A stretch of DNA of 64,000 nucleotides from contig NW_024883000.1 in the NCBI RefSeq assembly GCF_019059575.1, positions 62,001-126,000 of the forward strand, written 5' to 3'. This DNA is from Amphibalanus amphitrite. Taxonomy: Eukaryota > Arthropoda > Thecostraca > Balanomorpha > Balanidae. The notes beneath the pieces were generated by a model. It was not told the origin of the DNA and did no database searches. It saw nothing but the letters and a program-made list of their open reading frames with translations. A program made the translations under genes and the position numbers. Each line of letters begins with the position of its first letter. Positions within the stretch are counted from its first letter, which is position 1. Shown piece after piece: positions 24,110-35,260 of the stretch.

Positions 24110-24505
24110 GGTGTCTATACTCTGTTCCGTTTCAAGCTTGCAGCCGAAGAACCCTCCTGAAAGGAGTGCGTGATTTCTGTATATACAGCTCTTACATTTT
24201 AAGAAGCAAATTCTTGAGCGGAGGAGCGATCTGCAGAGGCCTCTTGCACCAAACTACCTAGCTAGGTAAAATCGAAAAACCGGTTTCAGAATAAGCTTAT
24301 CTAACAGTGGTAAATTTGTTTGCAATAGCCCAATACATAACCCTACATGTGCTTGCTAAATTTTGCACGCAAATTGTTACATTTTAGACTTGGACTGGGT
24401 ATACGATGCAAAATAATCCAAGCATTGGTGCAAGAGGATTTTGGTGCAAGAGGCCTCAGGAGAAACTCCGACTGCAAGCTTGGTATGGAACAGACTATAG
24501 TAGTG
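24110..24505. repeat. Inverted-repeat MITE, TA type
   Basis: CTATACTCTGTTCCGTTTC and AAGCTTGCAG near 24114-24142 face CTGCAAGCTT and GGTATGGAACAGACTATAG near 24473-24501. The arms are roughly 30-45 bp. Ends near TA suggest a mariner-like MITE. The interior is non-coding. Confidence 0.65.
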
Positions 24506-24510
24506 GACAC

Positions 24511-25003
24511 TCTGTGAGCCTGTGAATGAGAATTTCAGCAACTATGTCCTCATTGAAATCTAACTCTGGCCTCGAGCCTAGGTCTCATAGAGCGGCCAGT
24601 AAATAATCGTTCCAAATCAGAATATCTCTGCTCGGTCGCTAGTCATCAGCGCCACTTCTGCCACACGCAGCGCCACCTGTGTTTGTAGATGACGCCACAT
24701 GCCAGAAGCTCCATGCTGAGTCAACGGCGAGTGTATTACCGTGAAGCAGCGCCCTCACCGATGCCCACTGCACAGTGCACAAGTATCCCTGCAGGTAATT
24801 AGATTCGGTTCAAAGGTGAAGCGCAGCCGCCAGTTCGGTACCTCAACTCCTTTTACACTGAGAATATCCGCCATCCGCATCGAACCTTGAAATGGAAATT
24901 ATCATGACAAGGTACAACCAAACTACAAATGTCTGCGAGCAACTCTCCAACTGTCTAAATAGAGCCCAAATATATTCCCAACTGTCTTATTTCCTGTTTC
25001 ATA
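24511..25003. other. No gene recognised
   Basis: About 490 bp. Contains CAGCGCCACC-like words near 24650-24690 but no paired element ends and no coding signal. Confidence 0.45.
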
Positions 25004-25007
25004 TTAA

Positions 25008-25904
25008 CCCTCGCCCGTATTGGTGTTTTTCCAGCCGCGAACGTATAAGGGGGGTCCGTTGGACCCCCCCCCCCCCCTCCTTGCCGTTTCGCCCCTGATC
25101 GAGCTAGAGCTTCGCGGAAAAAACGAGCGTGCTGCCCGTGACGAGAGGAAGCCGATGATACCTAATTTTAAGGTCCTAGGTCATTGGTTGACCTTGCAGG
25201 TCAGGTCAATGACCCAAAAGTCGGGAAAATCGGGACCTGTTAGAACGTCGTAAAGTGTGGCTGCTATGGGGTTTTTCGGGGCGCTCATCACGAATATCAT
25301 GTTAGTTTTGATCACAGATGATGTCTTTATGCATTTAGTCCAGGTCGGGTCAGGTCAGGTCAGGTCAACCAGTAGGGGTCCTGCCGGGTATTCCTAGTAG
25401 GTGTCAACCGCCTCTGACAGCTTCGTAACATGTCACGAAGGCACCAAAACTACTTCGTAAATGTTCATATGGTTGCTAAATTCAAATTCAGCTCCAAAAA
25501 CTGGCCTAGAAACATGTAAAACTCGAAAAAGTGAACCGAGGTCACCAAAGGCCAATGACCTGACCTGACCTTCAGGTGACCTTGACGCCCACCCTTCTGC
25601 ATGGGGGCAGCATCATATCACATGATTGAACGCTTGAAACCACGAAAAGACTGCAAACGCGCGGCTAATGCGAGCCGACATACGCCAAATCGCGATTCCG
25701 GCCAAACATGGTCTCGAAAAGTAGGTCACAGGTCAAAGGTCATTGGGGTCAGGGTCATGAAATTTTCAGGGTAGCTGTAAAATTGATTAATGCGAGGGTA
25801 CTGAAAGTTTCGTCGCGATCGGCCGCTTTTTACGCGAATAATTCGCGAAAAACCATGGGGGGGTCCGTTCGACCCCCCCCCCCCCCCCCCTATACGGGCG
25901 AGGG
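25008..25904 (+). mobile_element. TTAA-flanked MITE, family C
   Basis: CCCTCGCCCGTA and TACGGGCGAGGG termini with TTAA at 25004-25007 and 25905-25908. Very similar along its length to 35822-36700 and to the inverted copy at 18548. Hairpins at 25049-25077 (G6-TCC / GGA-C14) and 25857-25890 (G7-TC / GA-C18). A GGTCA pentamer array lies near 25340-25365. Long open frames across it are not coding. Confidence 0.9.
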
Positions 25905-25908
25905 TTAA

Positions 25909-26305
25909 AAGCAGTGAAGCTAACATCAATACAGTGGGCGGCCGGAATGATATGATCGATTTTACTCTCAGCCTGCGCTCGGCTGAGCCTGCAGCCGAAT
26001 GCAAATGACTAAAGGGGGGGGGGGGGCTTTGCCTCCCCCAGATTGTCACCGACGGCGACACGTCACAAAGCATCGCAGCGAGCCGCACGAGGCAGCGTTG
26101 AAAAGATCTAGCCTATTCGCCGCTGAAAGAATCCTGAAATTGACATTTTGAAACCACGTGCCGGGTCACGGTTAGGTCAAATGCAAAATGGAGCATATTC
26201 ACATTTAGCGAACGCAGTGTCGAAGACAGCCACTGGCGGATCCAGAGAAGCGTTCTTGGATGTTGCAGAAGGAGGGCAACCCCCCCCCCCCCCCACCCCC
26301 ACATG
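25909..26305. other. Orphan hAT-like end and long G and C runs
   Basis: A 13-base G run at 26014-26026 faces a short C run. At 26231 CACTGGCGGATCCAGAG resembles the left end of the element at 5021, and is followed by about 14 C. No matching right end was found nearby, so this is probably a truncated insertion. Confidence 0.45.
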
Positions 26306-26329
26306 TCGTGATTTCTGAAACCAAGCTGC

Positions 26330-26859
26330 GCTGTGTCGAGCCGGCCTCCTGAACCGCCACCCCTGCAGCTCCGTCTGAGCCGTCCCGACTACCGGGGCCA
26401 CACGTGGCGCTCCTCTTGGCACCACCCACCGACCTGCACCCGGCGCCGCCGCGGTAGGCAGTGCACCCGTCCAGTGCAGCCTCCAGTGCCGCGCCGCCGT
26501 GTGTGCTCTTCGCCGAGTGTCTGCGCGCGCGTGTGTGTCTGTGCTTCTTTAGCGCAGTGAGGAGCTGCACAGTGTGTGTTCGTGCGTGAGTTTTGAACGG
26601 CACAGCGCGGCGCCAGAGCCGAAACGCGGAGAAGAGCACTGCTCAGTGATCCTTCCTTATAACCAAGTGTGACGGGCCGTAAGGAAGAGTGGTTCAATCG
26701 CCGTCTGTAACTTTCGTTGGCAGTGACTATTTCAATTGATTTATTTCACTGGCACCAGACAAGCTTGTTTCTGCGAGATGGAATGCAACTAGTAAATTTC
26801 TAATTTCGTAATCTCGTCAGCAGTTCGCCATCGTCTCAACAGGTCAAGCTGCAGATCAG
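26330..26859 (+). promoter_or_regulatory. GC/CpG-rich candidate promoter and 5' exon
   Basis: From about 26330 the sequence is GC-rich with many CpG (CGGCGCCGCCGCGG, GTGTCTGCGCGCGCG). It then runs through less GC-rich sequence to GCAGATCAG|GTGAGAAAT, a good splice donor at 26859/26860. No ATG-led frame of credible length crosses the donor, so it would be non-coding. Assignment to any gene is inference. Confidence 0.3.
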
Positions 26860-27668
26860 GTGAGAAATCTACCGGTGTGTAACACTGGCTAATCACTGTG
26901 ATGGCCCTAACCTAACATCTAATGAAGATCTTAGTCGAAAACTAACAACGCACGCTTGTACTTTGCGATTTCATGGTGGTTGAATTCCTTTCTCAACTGT
27001 CTATGTAAAAAGCGTAACACAGAATGAATCAGTCAGAGCCAGCCTGTCCTAGCACTAGCACACACTGAACTATAGTATCAACCGACAACCGTCCTTTTGT
27101 CTGTCATACCCACCACCGCCTGTTATTCGCCCATCAGCCCCCCCCCCCTCACCCCGCCTCTGCAGTGTGTCACTTGACCCGTCAACCCTCCCTCAGCAGC
27201 CCTCCTCCGCTCCACCGGTCGCTCCGGTCCGACCAGACCCACCGGGGACCGGCTCTGACCGGTCGACTCGTGCACACTGCACCGTGCACGACCTGCGGCG
27301 CACGGTGCATAGAGAGCACGGCCGGTCAGCTGACCCGGCCGCCCCGAACTGAGCCACACGCCGGCCGGCACGGTACGGCGGGTGGCCGAGGAAGCAGCGC
27401 CGGGTGGGCTGCCAGCGGCTGGGGCTGCCGCTCGCATACGGACTAGGACGAGATGGCACCAAAGCACCACAGCATCCCGGTCAGGCTATGGCGTGAAGCC
27501 TAGTCGTAACAGACTTCGCACAGGGTCGGTGGGGTGACGGTAGGTCACGCTCATCGGACATCGCCATCATCACCTACAGGTACCATTGAACTATAAATAC
27601 AAGAGGCATGCCTTACATCACTATCTCTCATCTCATCGCTTCATTTTAAACGTGAAGCGTTGTTATGA
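26860..27668. other. GC-rich block, no gene recognised
   Basis: GC- and CpG-rich between about 27130 and 27560 (GGCCGGTCAGCTGACCCGGCC palindrome region near 27320). It resembles the other GC-rich blocks at 26.3, 43.3, 50.6 and 57.9 kb in composition. No acceptable coding exon. Confidence 0.4.
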
Positions 27669-28270
27669 GAGATTCCAGGACAAAAAGTCAAAAGACAAAA
27701 TGTCAAAAGACAAAAAGTCAAATGCAAAAGTCAAAATGGATAAAAGTCAAATGGAAAAAAGTCAAATGGATAAAAGTCAAAACGGATAAAAGTCAAAAGA
27801 CAAAAAGTCAAATGGCAAAAAGTCAAAACGTCCAAAAGTCAAAAATGCAAAAAGTCAAATGGTAAAAAGTGAAAATGGCGAAAAGTCAAAAACGCAAAAA
27901 GTCAAAAGCAAAAAGTCAAATGGCGAAAAGTCAAAATGGCAAAAAGTCAAAAACGCAAAAAGTCAAAAGCAAAAAGTCAAATGGCAAAAAGTCAAAATGG
28001 CGAATCGTCAAAAACGAAAAAAGTCAAAAGCAAAAAAGTCAAATATCAAAAAGTCAAAATGGCGAAAAGTCAAAATGGCGAAAAGTCAAAAACGCAAAAA
28101 GTCAAAAGCAAAAAGTCAAATGACAAAAAGTCAAAAAACGCGAAAAGTCAAAAAGTCAAATGGCAAAAAGTCAAAACATCCAAAAGTCAAAAATGCAAAA
28201 AGTCAAAAAGACAAAAAGTGAAAAACGGCAAAAAAGTCAAAATGATAAAAATCAAATGGAAAAAGTCAAA
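27669..28270. repeat. AAAAGTC minisatellite array, left arm
   Basis: About 600 bp of 14-17 bp units of the type AAAAAGTCAAATGGC, with variable last bases (ACGC, AGAC, GGAT). Stops are rare in the forward frames, so Lys-Ser-Gln-rich peptides appear; these are repeat artefacts. The reverse complement of the same array lies at 42286-42775. Confidence 0.95.
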
Positions 28271-28713
28271 TAATCGGTCCAGCCGTTGTGCGGTTATTGA
28301 GGATAATAGTTTTCGGGTGTGTGCAAAGTACCCCAAGTTTAGCACGCGCCACGTGCTAAGATCGACACTCAGACAACATGGTGTCCATGCCATACAACTT
28401 TTACATCCAAGTGGTATTCAGCAAAGAAGACCGCTTGTCGATGCGGCATGCGGTTCTTGAGTTATAAGGGTTTGAAGAGCGTGATGGGGTCGTGTCGGGT
28501 CGGGTCGTGTCGGGCCGGGTCGCGCATACTCAGATTTTTGCCTTAAACACGAAAGAACTCGCTCGCTCGCTGCGCTCGCTCGCTCGTAATTAACCCTATG
28601 GCGTTGCATGGAAAGAAATGAGTTCAAACTGCCTCGAGCCCCTCCAACATTGAGAAAGTTCCAGCGCCAGTGCTCCCACATGTAATAATAACCTGTGAAT
28701 CATTTTCATTTTA
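28271..28713. other. Unassigned, with GTCGG and CGCTCG short repeats
   Basis: Contains repeats of GGGTCGTGTCGGGTCGGG near 28486-28515 and a CGCTCG-rich palindrome near 28558-28586. Sequence at 28590-28670 resembles 47790-47870 (GGCGTTGCATGGAAAGAA), so the end of another hAT-like family may be present (CCAGCGCCAGTG). No gene. Confidence 0.5.
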
Positions 28714-29101
28714 TTACTTAACAGGGGCGTCGTTTTGTATAGGCCTGGGAGTGCCCGAGCACTACCAATGTTCAGCTGAGCACTACCAATGTGTTGTTGA
28801 GCACTACCAACATTTTTCTTCACTTATTGAGAAAATTGCATTCAAACATGTCATACAAATAAAATGAATGAGGTTCTTATGTATAAAATCAACATGATAG
28901 CAAGTAACTTCAATGGTAAGTGGTAACTATTGATAAAAATCTATAGACTTACTCCACAAGTAGATTGAATTTGAATTGGTTGACCAATTCAATCTTCTTG
29001 TAGCGTACCTAAGTCCATAAATTTCCATCAATACCTAGGTATCATTTTCACTTTCCACATCATGTCATTACGTCAAGTAATTTCAAGTTATGTGGTACCT
29101 A

Positions 29102-30251
29102 CAGGGTGGGGCAGCATAATCGGGAATGCTTTTTGGGCTCTGATCATGAGTAGGCATGGCATTATTTTTATAAATTATATTATGGCAATGAAACGCCCAA
29201 AAGTTGTGCATCATCTGACATGACTACATCCATGAGCATGCAACTTCCTGGAAAAGAGCAGCAAAATAGTTCGACGGTGCTCCAAGTGCTTTGCGCGCGC
29301 CCATAGACACTAATGTTAAACAAGTAAAACAAGAACATTTTGTTTAAAACCCTGCAATTCCACGTAAAGGTTGCTGGGCAGGTCAACGTGTTATCACGGA
29401 CGATAAGGATTGTGTGGGGATACTTAGGACAACAGGTTAACGTAATCGTCGTAAAATAACTCTTAGCAGAGGACATACAAGATGACTCACTTGAATATAA
29501 GGAAGAAGCACTTGAGCATATTAAAAAGAAACAATGTTCAAAACTTCAGCGACAAAAAATCTTATCACCGACTGAAATACGATAAAAAAGAATGGCATGC
29601 CATATAGGGGATTGTATCGAGAATATTCCAGCGGTCATGCAAAGTAAACATCCTGTTGGGGTGATGGACCTATGGGTGGTCTTCAAGGGAGGTGCACGTG
29701 GTGCACCCTACTTCATCGAGCCCGGATAAAATGAGCACCTCTGGTAAATACAACCGCACTCTGGCAGACTCACGTGGAGCCGTCGGAAGAGAGGATCACT
29801 GACGGTCCAAATCACGTCTTACGAGGACTCTGTCCGTGCTGGTACTGCAGTGAGGACGACATGTTATTGTGTAGGGCACCTCCACCTGAGATGAACCAAA
29901 AACTTCTGGTCCTTCAACTCCGCCGATTTAAATCCGACCAAATTCTTTACATGGAGCGTTTTTTGGTAGAAGTTTAATGAACAACTTATCATCAGTAAAA
30001 ACAGTCTTCAGTGCAAGGTACGAAGCTGATGGGCGATCATGGACAAGCAGGAGGTTGCACGTGCATGCGCGTGCTTTTGGACCCGCCTTGAGAAGGTCAT
30101 CGACGCCGAGGGCGGTCAAATAGGATGAGGGATAGGTAAAAGGTGACCGATTGATAGGATGTTGCTAAAATAGTGCTTGGAGCTATATTTTTAGATTCAT
30201 GACCAAATAATCCCGTTTGATATTTATTCCCGATTATGCTGCCCCACCCTG
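29102..30251 (+). mobile_element. Mariner-like element, degenerate
   Basis: TIRs CAGGGTGGGGCAGCATAATC and the exact complement at the right end, each bordered by TA (29100-29101, 30252-30253). TA plus CAGGG termini and a length near 1.15 kb fit mariner. The body contains the transposase relic described separately. Well-preserved ends contrast with a decayed coding region. Confidence 0.92.
29189..30128 (+). pseudogene. Mariner transposase pseudogene
   Basis: Fragments in changing frames match the mariner family in order. FSDKK at about 29545 corresponds to the first catalytic Asp motif FSDEK. SKHPVGVM with FIEPG (29635-29727) matches the usual KHP.SVM...EPG block. KNFW...ADLNPTKFFTWSVFW (from about 29899) corresponds to the third catalytic motif PDLNP, with the Asp retained. 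ACACFWTRLEKVIDAEGG ends at stop 30126-30128 as in the family's C-terminus. Several stops and frameshifts lie between, and the second-Asp region is not recognisable. It is a dead gene; the N-terminal boundary is approximate. Confidence 0.82.
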
Positions 30252-30291
30252 TACCTACCTACCTACATACCTACCAAGTTTCACAAAAGTC

Positions 30292-30440
30292 AGGGGCGTC
30301 GTTTTGTATAGGCCTGGTAGGGCCCGAGCCTTACCAATGTTTACATATTTGGGCCCTACCAATGTTCGCTGAGCCCTACCAATCTCTTGTCACTTATCAG
30401 TTGATAAAAAATCAAAATAAACAGGTAAGCAAATATTAAA
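30292..30440 (+). repeat. Orphan second copy of the hAT left end
   Basis: CAGGGGCGTCGTTTTGTATA and the following 140 bp repeat the left end at 28722, with three CCTACCAAT-type motifs. The ACAAAAGT flank has no partner. It may be an internal duplication of the host hAT or a truncated second insertion. Related sequence also occurs in the MITE at 41485-41644. Confidence 0.75.
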
Positions 30441-30988
30441 TAAGCACATATGCAAGTACATAAATAAGGCTCTAGCCACAGTAGGTGCATGCAGCTGACA
30501 ATGAGGTTTCACGTGTCTAAGACTCCGGTCCTTAATGGATTTTAAGAGGCTCGAAAACGCAATTGGTTATAGAGGTCCATAACTGCCTCTGAGTCCCGCA
30601 TACCACGCGACCGCCCCTAATAGACCCCGATCCGTCTCCACACCAGCCGCTGGAGGCCCTACACCGACTTCGGAAGGTGCCGCAGTGCTCCAGAATAGGC
30701 CATAGGTATATTGATTTGAGTGGGTGATGCAGCCTGATTCCCCAGGGTTCAACGCCAGGTCATTACCGCATCAGACCCCGAAAACTGAAGCTCGTAACTA
30801 CGAGGGGCGTTCAAAAAGTTTCGGGCCGAACAATGAAGGAGTTGGAATTTTGGCCTGCAAGGCGGTGTGTTAAATGATGTGTTATTGGGATGTCCACTTA
30901 CGCAAATTAAGTAAGTGGCCATTAATTAAGTCTCTTCTGTGATAGATTCGGGCTTCTATTCGTAGCATAGTTCGCCATTTCGGATAGG

Positions 30989-31537
30989 ATGGGCGACGCC
31001 CAGAAGAGAGCAGTGATTCGTTTCATAGTAGTTAGTGCAGAAAAGGCACCAAGCGTTAACCCTCGCCCTGGGCATTTTTCATAACACGGCCTGGCAGGGG
31101 GAGGGGTCGATGCGACCCCCCTCCGCTCGTCAACTTTCCAAAACAGGGGCACACAATTGATGATGTGCGTCCATTCGATAAACATCGAACATCGAGGAGA
31201 GGCTATAGGGAAGCTGACGTAAAGTGTGCACCTGATCCGCGACTGCACGCACCTGCGTACATGGGCGGGATGACGAACAGTGAAGCGATGAGCTTCGAGT
31301 TGTTGTCGCATCCACTTTTTCTCTCCGAACCTTGCACACTCTGGTTAGTGGTTGCCACCTCTTCCCCAACATAAGAAAATTAGCAGCGGCAACCTCGCTA
31401 ACAGCAGGGAGACGAAATCAGCCGTCTTGGACGTGCAGGATGGGTCCAAAACCCACTTGGTTATGGAGGCCTTGAGGGCTCTCGCGAAGCGCTGCGCGAA
31501 ATGAGTTTGTCTTAACGGTGTTTATTTGAATAAATGA
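30989..31537 (+). pseudogene. Mariner transposase pseudogene, interrupted
   Basis: ATG at 30989 opens MGDAQKRAVIRFIVVS, an N-terminal mariner pattern. Coding is cut by TTAA-element sequence at 31056 and by large deletion of the middle. Later FELLSHP (about 31287) corresponds to the ELL.HP motif that precedes the third catalytic Asp, but the SPDL that should follow is lost. KRCAK*VCLNGVYLNK with stop at 31535-31537 matches the family C-terminus with one internal stop. Non-functional. Confidence 0.78.
31060..31126 (+). mobile_element. Truncated TTAA element (family A end)
   Basis: TTAA (31056-31059) then CCCTCGCCCTGGGCATTTTT, followed by the hairpin G5-A-G4-TCG / CGA-C6 at 31097-31117. Everything beyond about 31126 is missing. 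It interrupts the mariner pseudogene. Confidence 0.75.
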
Positions 31538-31671
31538 ACTTTTTGGTCTAATGAGTCGATGCTGTATCTCTCTGCTCCTTCATGGTCGGGCCCGTAGCTT
31601 TCTGAACGCCCCTCGTACTGTCATCCTTTTATTTTGGCAAGCAGGTCTTTCTAACTATCGTTGTGTTTCCA

Positions 31672-31830
31672 GTCCTCGTTAGTTGTCGAACCCTTCAATT
31701 GGCGTGGGTCTTCAAAACCGTTCCTGGCCCCGCAGCCGTCTTTTTTAGTCGGCTTGGGCCCTCAAAGCTGTTCCTGTCCCCTTTCAGCACAGCCGTCCTT
31801 TTAAGTCGATGTGGGCCTCTTTCAGAATGG
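31672..31830. repeat. Imperfect tandem repeat of about 60-75 bp
   Basis: Three diverged units share a pattern like TTGGGCCCTCAAAGCTGTTC followed by CTGGCCCCGCAGCCGTC. Located in the right part of the hAT 28722-32089. Confidence 0.55.
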
Positions 31831-32640
31831 CGTGCATTCCTCCGACACTATTGCCTATATAACTGCACGTTTTGTGCATGGCGTCCGCTGTGGACCCAGA
31901 TTTCCAAAGTTTTTTTTTTGTGTTTTTTAAGATTTCGGTTAGTCTTGTCAGTGACCAGGGCGAAAAATAAGTGGCCGAAATCCGATGAGAAAGGCAGATT
32001 TGGGGGTACCCTACCTTGTAAGCCCCGTCATATATGGCCAGCCGCCGCCTTTGGGCACTACCAATCATTTTCGGAAAACGACACCCCTGTTACTTAATGG
32101 ATTCGTTCATTAAAATATGTTCATTTCTTTTAAAGGTAGTGTGCCACCTTTAAAAGATTTCCCATTGTATTTTTCCTAGGATAAGAAGCTTCTGTTTTTA
32201 CCTAATGTCGCAAAAAAATCAAAAAATGGGCCAGGAATAGTGCCTTTTTCGCCTAAAAGTTTATCGGTTTTTCGATATGTATAACAACTGTAGTGGGCTG
32301 ACCTGCAAACAGGCGTCGGCAACAATCGCGAAGACAATAAGTAAAGGTCATTATAGAGTTACGACGTACGGGAATGAGTTATCAGCTGTCTAATCGTAGA
32401 CAACACAATGTCGAGCCTTAAACTGTAAGCCTGTATTGGTATTGTTTCTTTTATTTGGCTGTCGAACATTATTTATGGTTTGAAATATGATTTTATGTAA
32501 AATAATTGATATGAAAAAGCCGTCTCTTAAGTTATGACCCCATTTCACCACACGCAAGTGGCAGAATGACAATGATCAGCTGACGCATTTTTCTTGGCCG
32601 AAGTCAGAGCGCGCGGCCCAACGCAAAGTATGAGCAGAAG

Positions 32641-32862
32641 CCGCGCCCAAAGCCAGGGCCCCGGTAACGTGAGGTAGTCGAGTCGGGGCAGCGTGCGCTG
32701 ACCCAAGCCGGGGCCGCAGCTTTGGGCGCGGTCTACCGCATCCCCGCGGGCAGCCCCGGGCTATCACATGACACCGGGAGGACGCGCGGCCCCGGCTTGG
32801 GTCAGCGCACGCTGCCCCGACTCGGCTACCTCACGTTACCGGGGCCCTGGCTTTGGGCGCGG
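32641..32862. repeat. Near-perfect 77-bp inverted repeat, 68-bp loop
   Basis: The 77 bases at 32641-32717 match the complement of 32786-32862 at all but one position. GC content is very high. The loop starts with a copy (from 32720) of the sequence that closes the right arm, TTTGGGCGCGGTCTACCGCA (also at 32852). So few differences imply recent formation or ongoing correction. No flanking duplication or coding frame was recognised. Confidence 0.93.
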
Positions 32863-34763
32863 TCTACCGCACCACCTAACAGGCGTGTTCGAAACCGCAG
32901 GAGATGATGATGAACGGGTTTATCGAAACTTGATTGGATGAGCATATCGGTAATAGCGATTTCAGTGTGTGCATTTATTGTTCATAGTGGTGTGAAATGT
33001 GGTTGGGGTACGACCGACAACCCGTCGGGGCGAATTTCGCACTGGGGTACTCAAAATTTGAAGAATTTAAGACGTTTCCATGAGTTTTGAAGGTATGGAT
33101 AAGTTCTAAAAATCCGGTTCTCCTTATCTGGGCCAGTTACCCCGTTTACATGAGTCAGCGAAAATGACGTTTAGAACGGATATTTCCGTTTAGCGAAAAG
33201 TGCGCAAGTTTCGACTCATGTAAACTGGTTTGGGCGCGCAAAAATGACGATTACGCGGAACGGAAATATCCGATGAATTAATGGGAAAAATCCGTTTAGG
33301 CCTGACGTCCTAAACGGATTTTTTGCGCATCTAGCAGAAAATGACATGACTATGCATGTTTTATAGATGAATTTTTTTAGTTTACACATCAAAATACATA
33401 GTTATGTTGAATGGTAGGTCTAATGACAATGAAATCCACTTTTTGCCCCTGATTTCGCGCCATTGTGGCAGATTCATGAAGTACCTACATAAGTGTTGAG
33501 AGGAACGTCCTATGCTTCAAAAGGGAAGCATTCTAGTTGAGGGGTAATTTCCTTATTTCTTAGATTCAACAATCAGGGTTCAATTCCAGGGCCACCAACA
33601 TAGCCTTCCCAGCCAGTCGCTCCCTATAGCCACTTGGAACAGCATGGTAGTGCCATTTAGTGCTTGGTACACTGGATATGATGCTTGATTTATTTTGCTT
33701 TAGTACATGCTCCCAAAAATGTTCTCTACCTAGGTACAGGGACCCGCAGTTGCTTCTGTACACACTAGTATTTCAGCGTATTCTTTGCCTGTGACACCGT
33801 TGGAGGCGAATTGGGAAATGATTGTGTGCTTATTAAAACCACCATCTGAAGGGCTTTAAACTGATGTGCTGCTCTCCTAATTCAGTGAACCTTTTATGGC
33901 TATATCAGCAAAACATTGTTTTCAGCGCTTTTTCCTGCCCCATTCCTTCTGAAACCTGGAACTGCTTATTCCATTTACTCCTGCCATCTGACGATGGTCG
34001 TGCTGACTACTAGTTCCGGCGCTAGTTACTGCTCCAGTTTTGCACCCGGCACAAACTCAGGCGGCACCGGGCCGTGGCTCGACCAGGGGAGGGTCGGACC
34101 GAGCCGACTGCCTGGGGCGCGGTTAGATCGGACGCCCTGCTGGGGAAGGGGACGGGAGTGAGGGGAAGGGGAGGTGGTCACGTGGTCCGTCCAAGCTCGC
34201 AGACGGCCTGTCCTGCGCCCAGCCATGTTCCGTGATCCAAAATGGCACGAGAGCTGTGGAATGCCTGGAGGAGACGCTTCGAAAGCGAATTTCAGCAGCA
34301 CTAATTTACCATATTCTGTGGAGATAAATGAATATTATCTTAATGCAGCAAAAATTATATGCCTAAGCTGTATAAGCTGTATCTTTTTAAAAGTTGTAAA
34401 TGGGATTATTTTTAGGGACTTATAGGTTTCGTATACACAGTGAATTATGTTACATTAAGCCGTTTCGCTGTTATGGTTACTAACTGAAGAGTTATCCTTT
34501 TTTCTCACAGGGAATGAAAATACAATAACAATACGAATAAAACAGACGTTTCGCACAAAAAAAGTGCCTCCGTCAGTGGCAAGAAATAAGTAATTAGGCA
34601 TACATGTTTTCTTTCGATAAAATCGATGAAGTAGTTATTTTTGTTTTTTTAAGATATATTTTCAGCAGTTTTTTAAGCACATCATGGAAGCTTATAAACA
34701 TTTGTGTATTTTATCGGCAACCCGGCTGGCCAGGCTGAGACGGTGCCGCATATAGTTCTCAAT

Positions 34764-35064
34764 CAGGGCTGCGGAGTCGATGGATTTTCGGCGACTCCGA
34801 CTCCGACTCCGACTCCGGCTTTCAAAAACCAGCTCCGACTCCGACTCCGACTCCGGGCAGAATTGTCGACTCCGACCGACTCCAACTCCCGACTCCGACT
34901 CCGCAGACCTAGCAGGGCTGCGGAGTCGACAGATTTTCGGTGACTCCGACTCCGACTCCGGCTCGGGTTTCTAAAATCGACTCCGACTCCGACTCCGACT
35001 CCGGTCACAACTGTCGACTCCGACCGACTCCGACTCCGACTCCGACTCCGACTCCGCAGCCCTG
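34764..35064. mobile_element. Tandem dimer of a CAGGGCTGCGGAG hAT-like MITE
   Basis: Two units of about 150 bp, each opening CAGGGCTGCGGAGTCG and closing near GACTCCGCAG, lie head to tail. Each is filled with GACTCC hexamers. The outer flanks GTTCTCAAT and GTTCTCAT (35065-35072) differ by one base indel, so this is a likely 8-bp duplication. It reads in every frame as Asp-Ser or Arg-Ser repeats, which are not genuine protein. Confidence 0.8.
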
Positions 35065-35260
35065 GTTCTCATCGATGTTAAACCTATACACTTCTTTTTC
35101 TCCACTGACGAAGGCACGTTGTTGTCCGAAACGTTTGGTTTTATTCGCATTGTTTTTATGTATATTGTCATTGTCCGTGAGAAAAACATACCCATATGGA
35201 CTGGTCTCAGTTCATGTAGAAATTGTTGCATATTAATAACACAGATAAGATGAATATTAG

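Larger units (their letters stand above)
30801..31615 (+). mobile_element. Second mariner-like element, degenerate
   Basis: Left CGAGGGGCGTTCAAAAAGTT; right complement CGAGGGGCGTTCAGAAAGCT, bordered by TA (30799-30800, 31616-31617). These are typical mariner ends. It lies in the hAT 28722-32089 and was itself hit by a TTAA element at 31060. Confidence 0.88.
28722..32089. mobile_element. hAT-like element containing two dead mariners
   Basis: Left CAGGGGCGTCGTTTT, right complement CAGGGGTGTCGTTTT, flanked by identical TTACTTAA at 28714-28721 and 32090-32097. The left subterminal zone has three copies of GAGCACTACCAA-type motifs, candidate transposase binding sites, and the right end has one (GGGCACTACCAAT). 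Mariner elements occupy 29102-30251 and 30801-31615. No hAT transposase remains. Confidence 0.9.

Noticed and set aside
25340..25365. Nuclear hormone receptor response element
   Set aside because: Half-sites overlap with a 5-bp period, which is not a known receptor spacing; kept only as a general observation on AGGTCA density.
26205..26697. Long minus-strand frames with His/Arg/Thr repeats
   Set aside because: GC-rich block with few stops in any frame; no splice sites or recognisable domain on that strand.
27665..28460. Lys-Ser-Gln-rich open frames
   Set aside because: Product of the AAAAGTC array. The same array occurs inverted at 42286, and unit length changes shift frame repeatedly.
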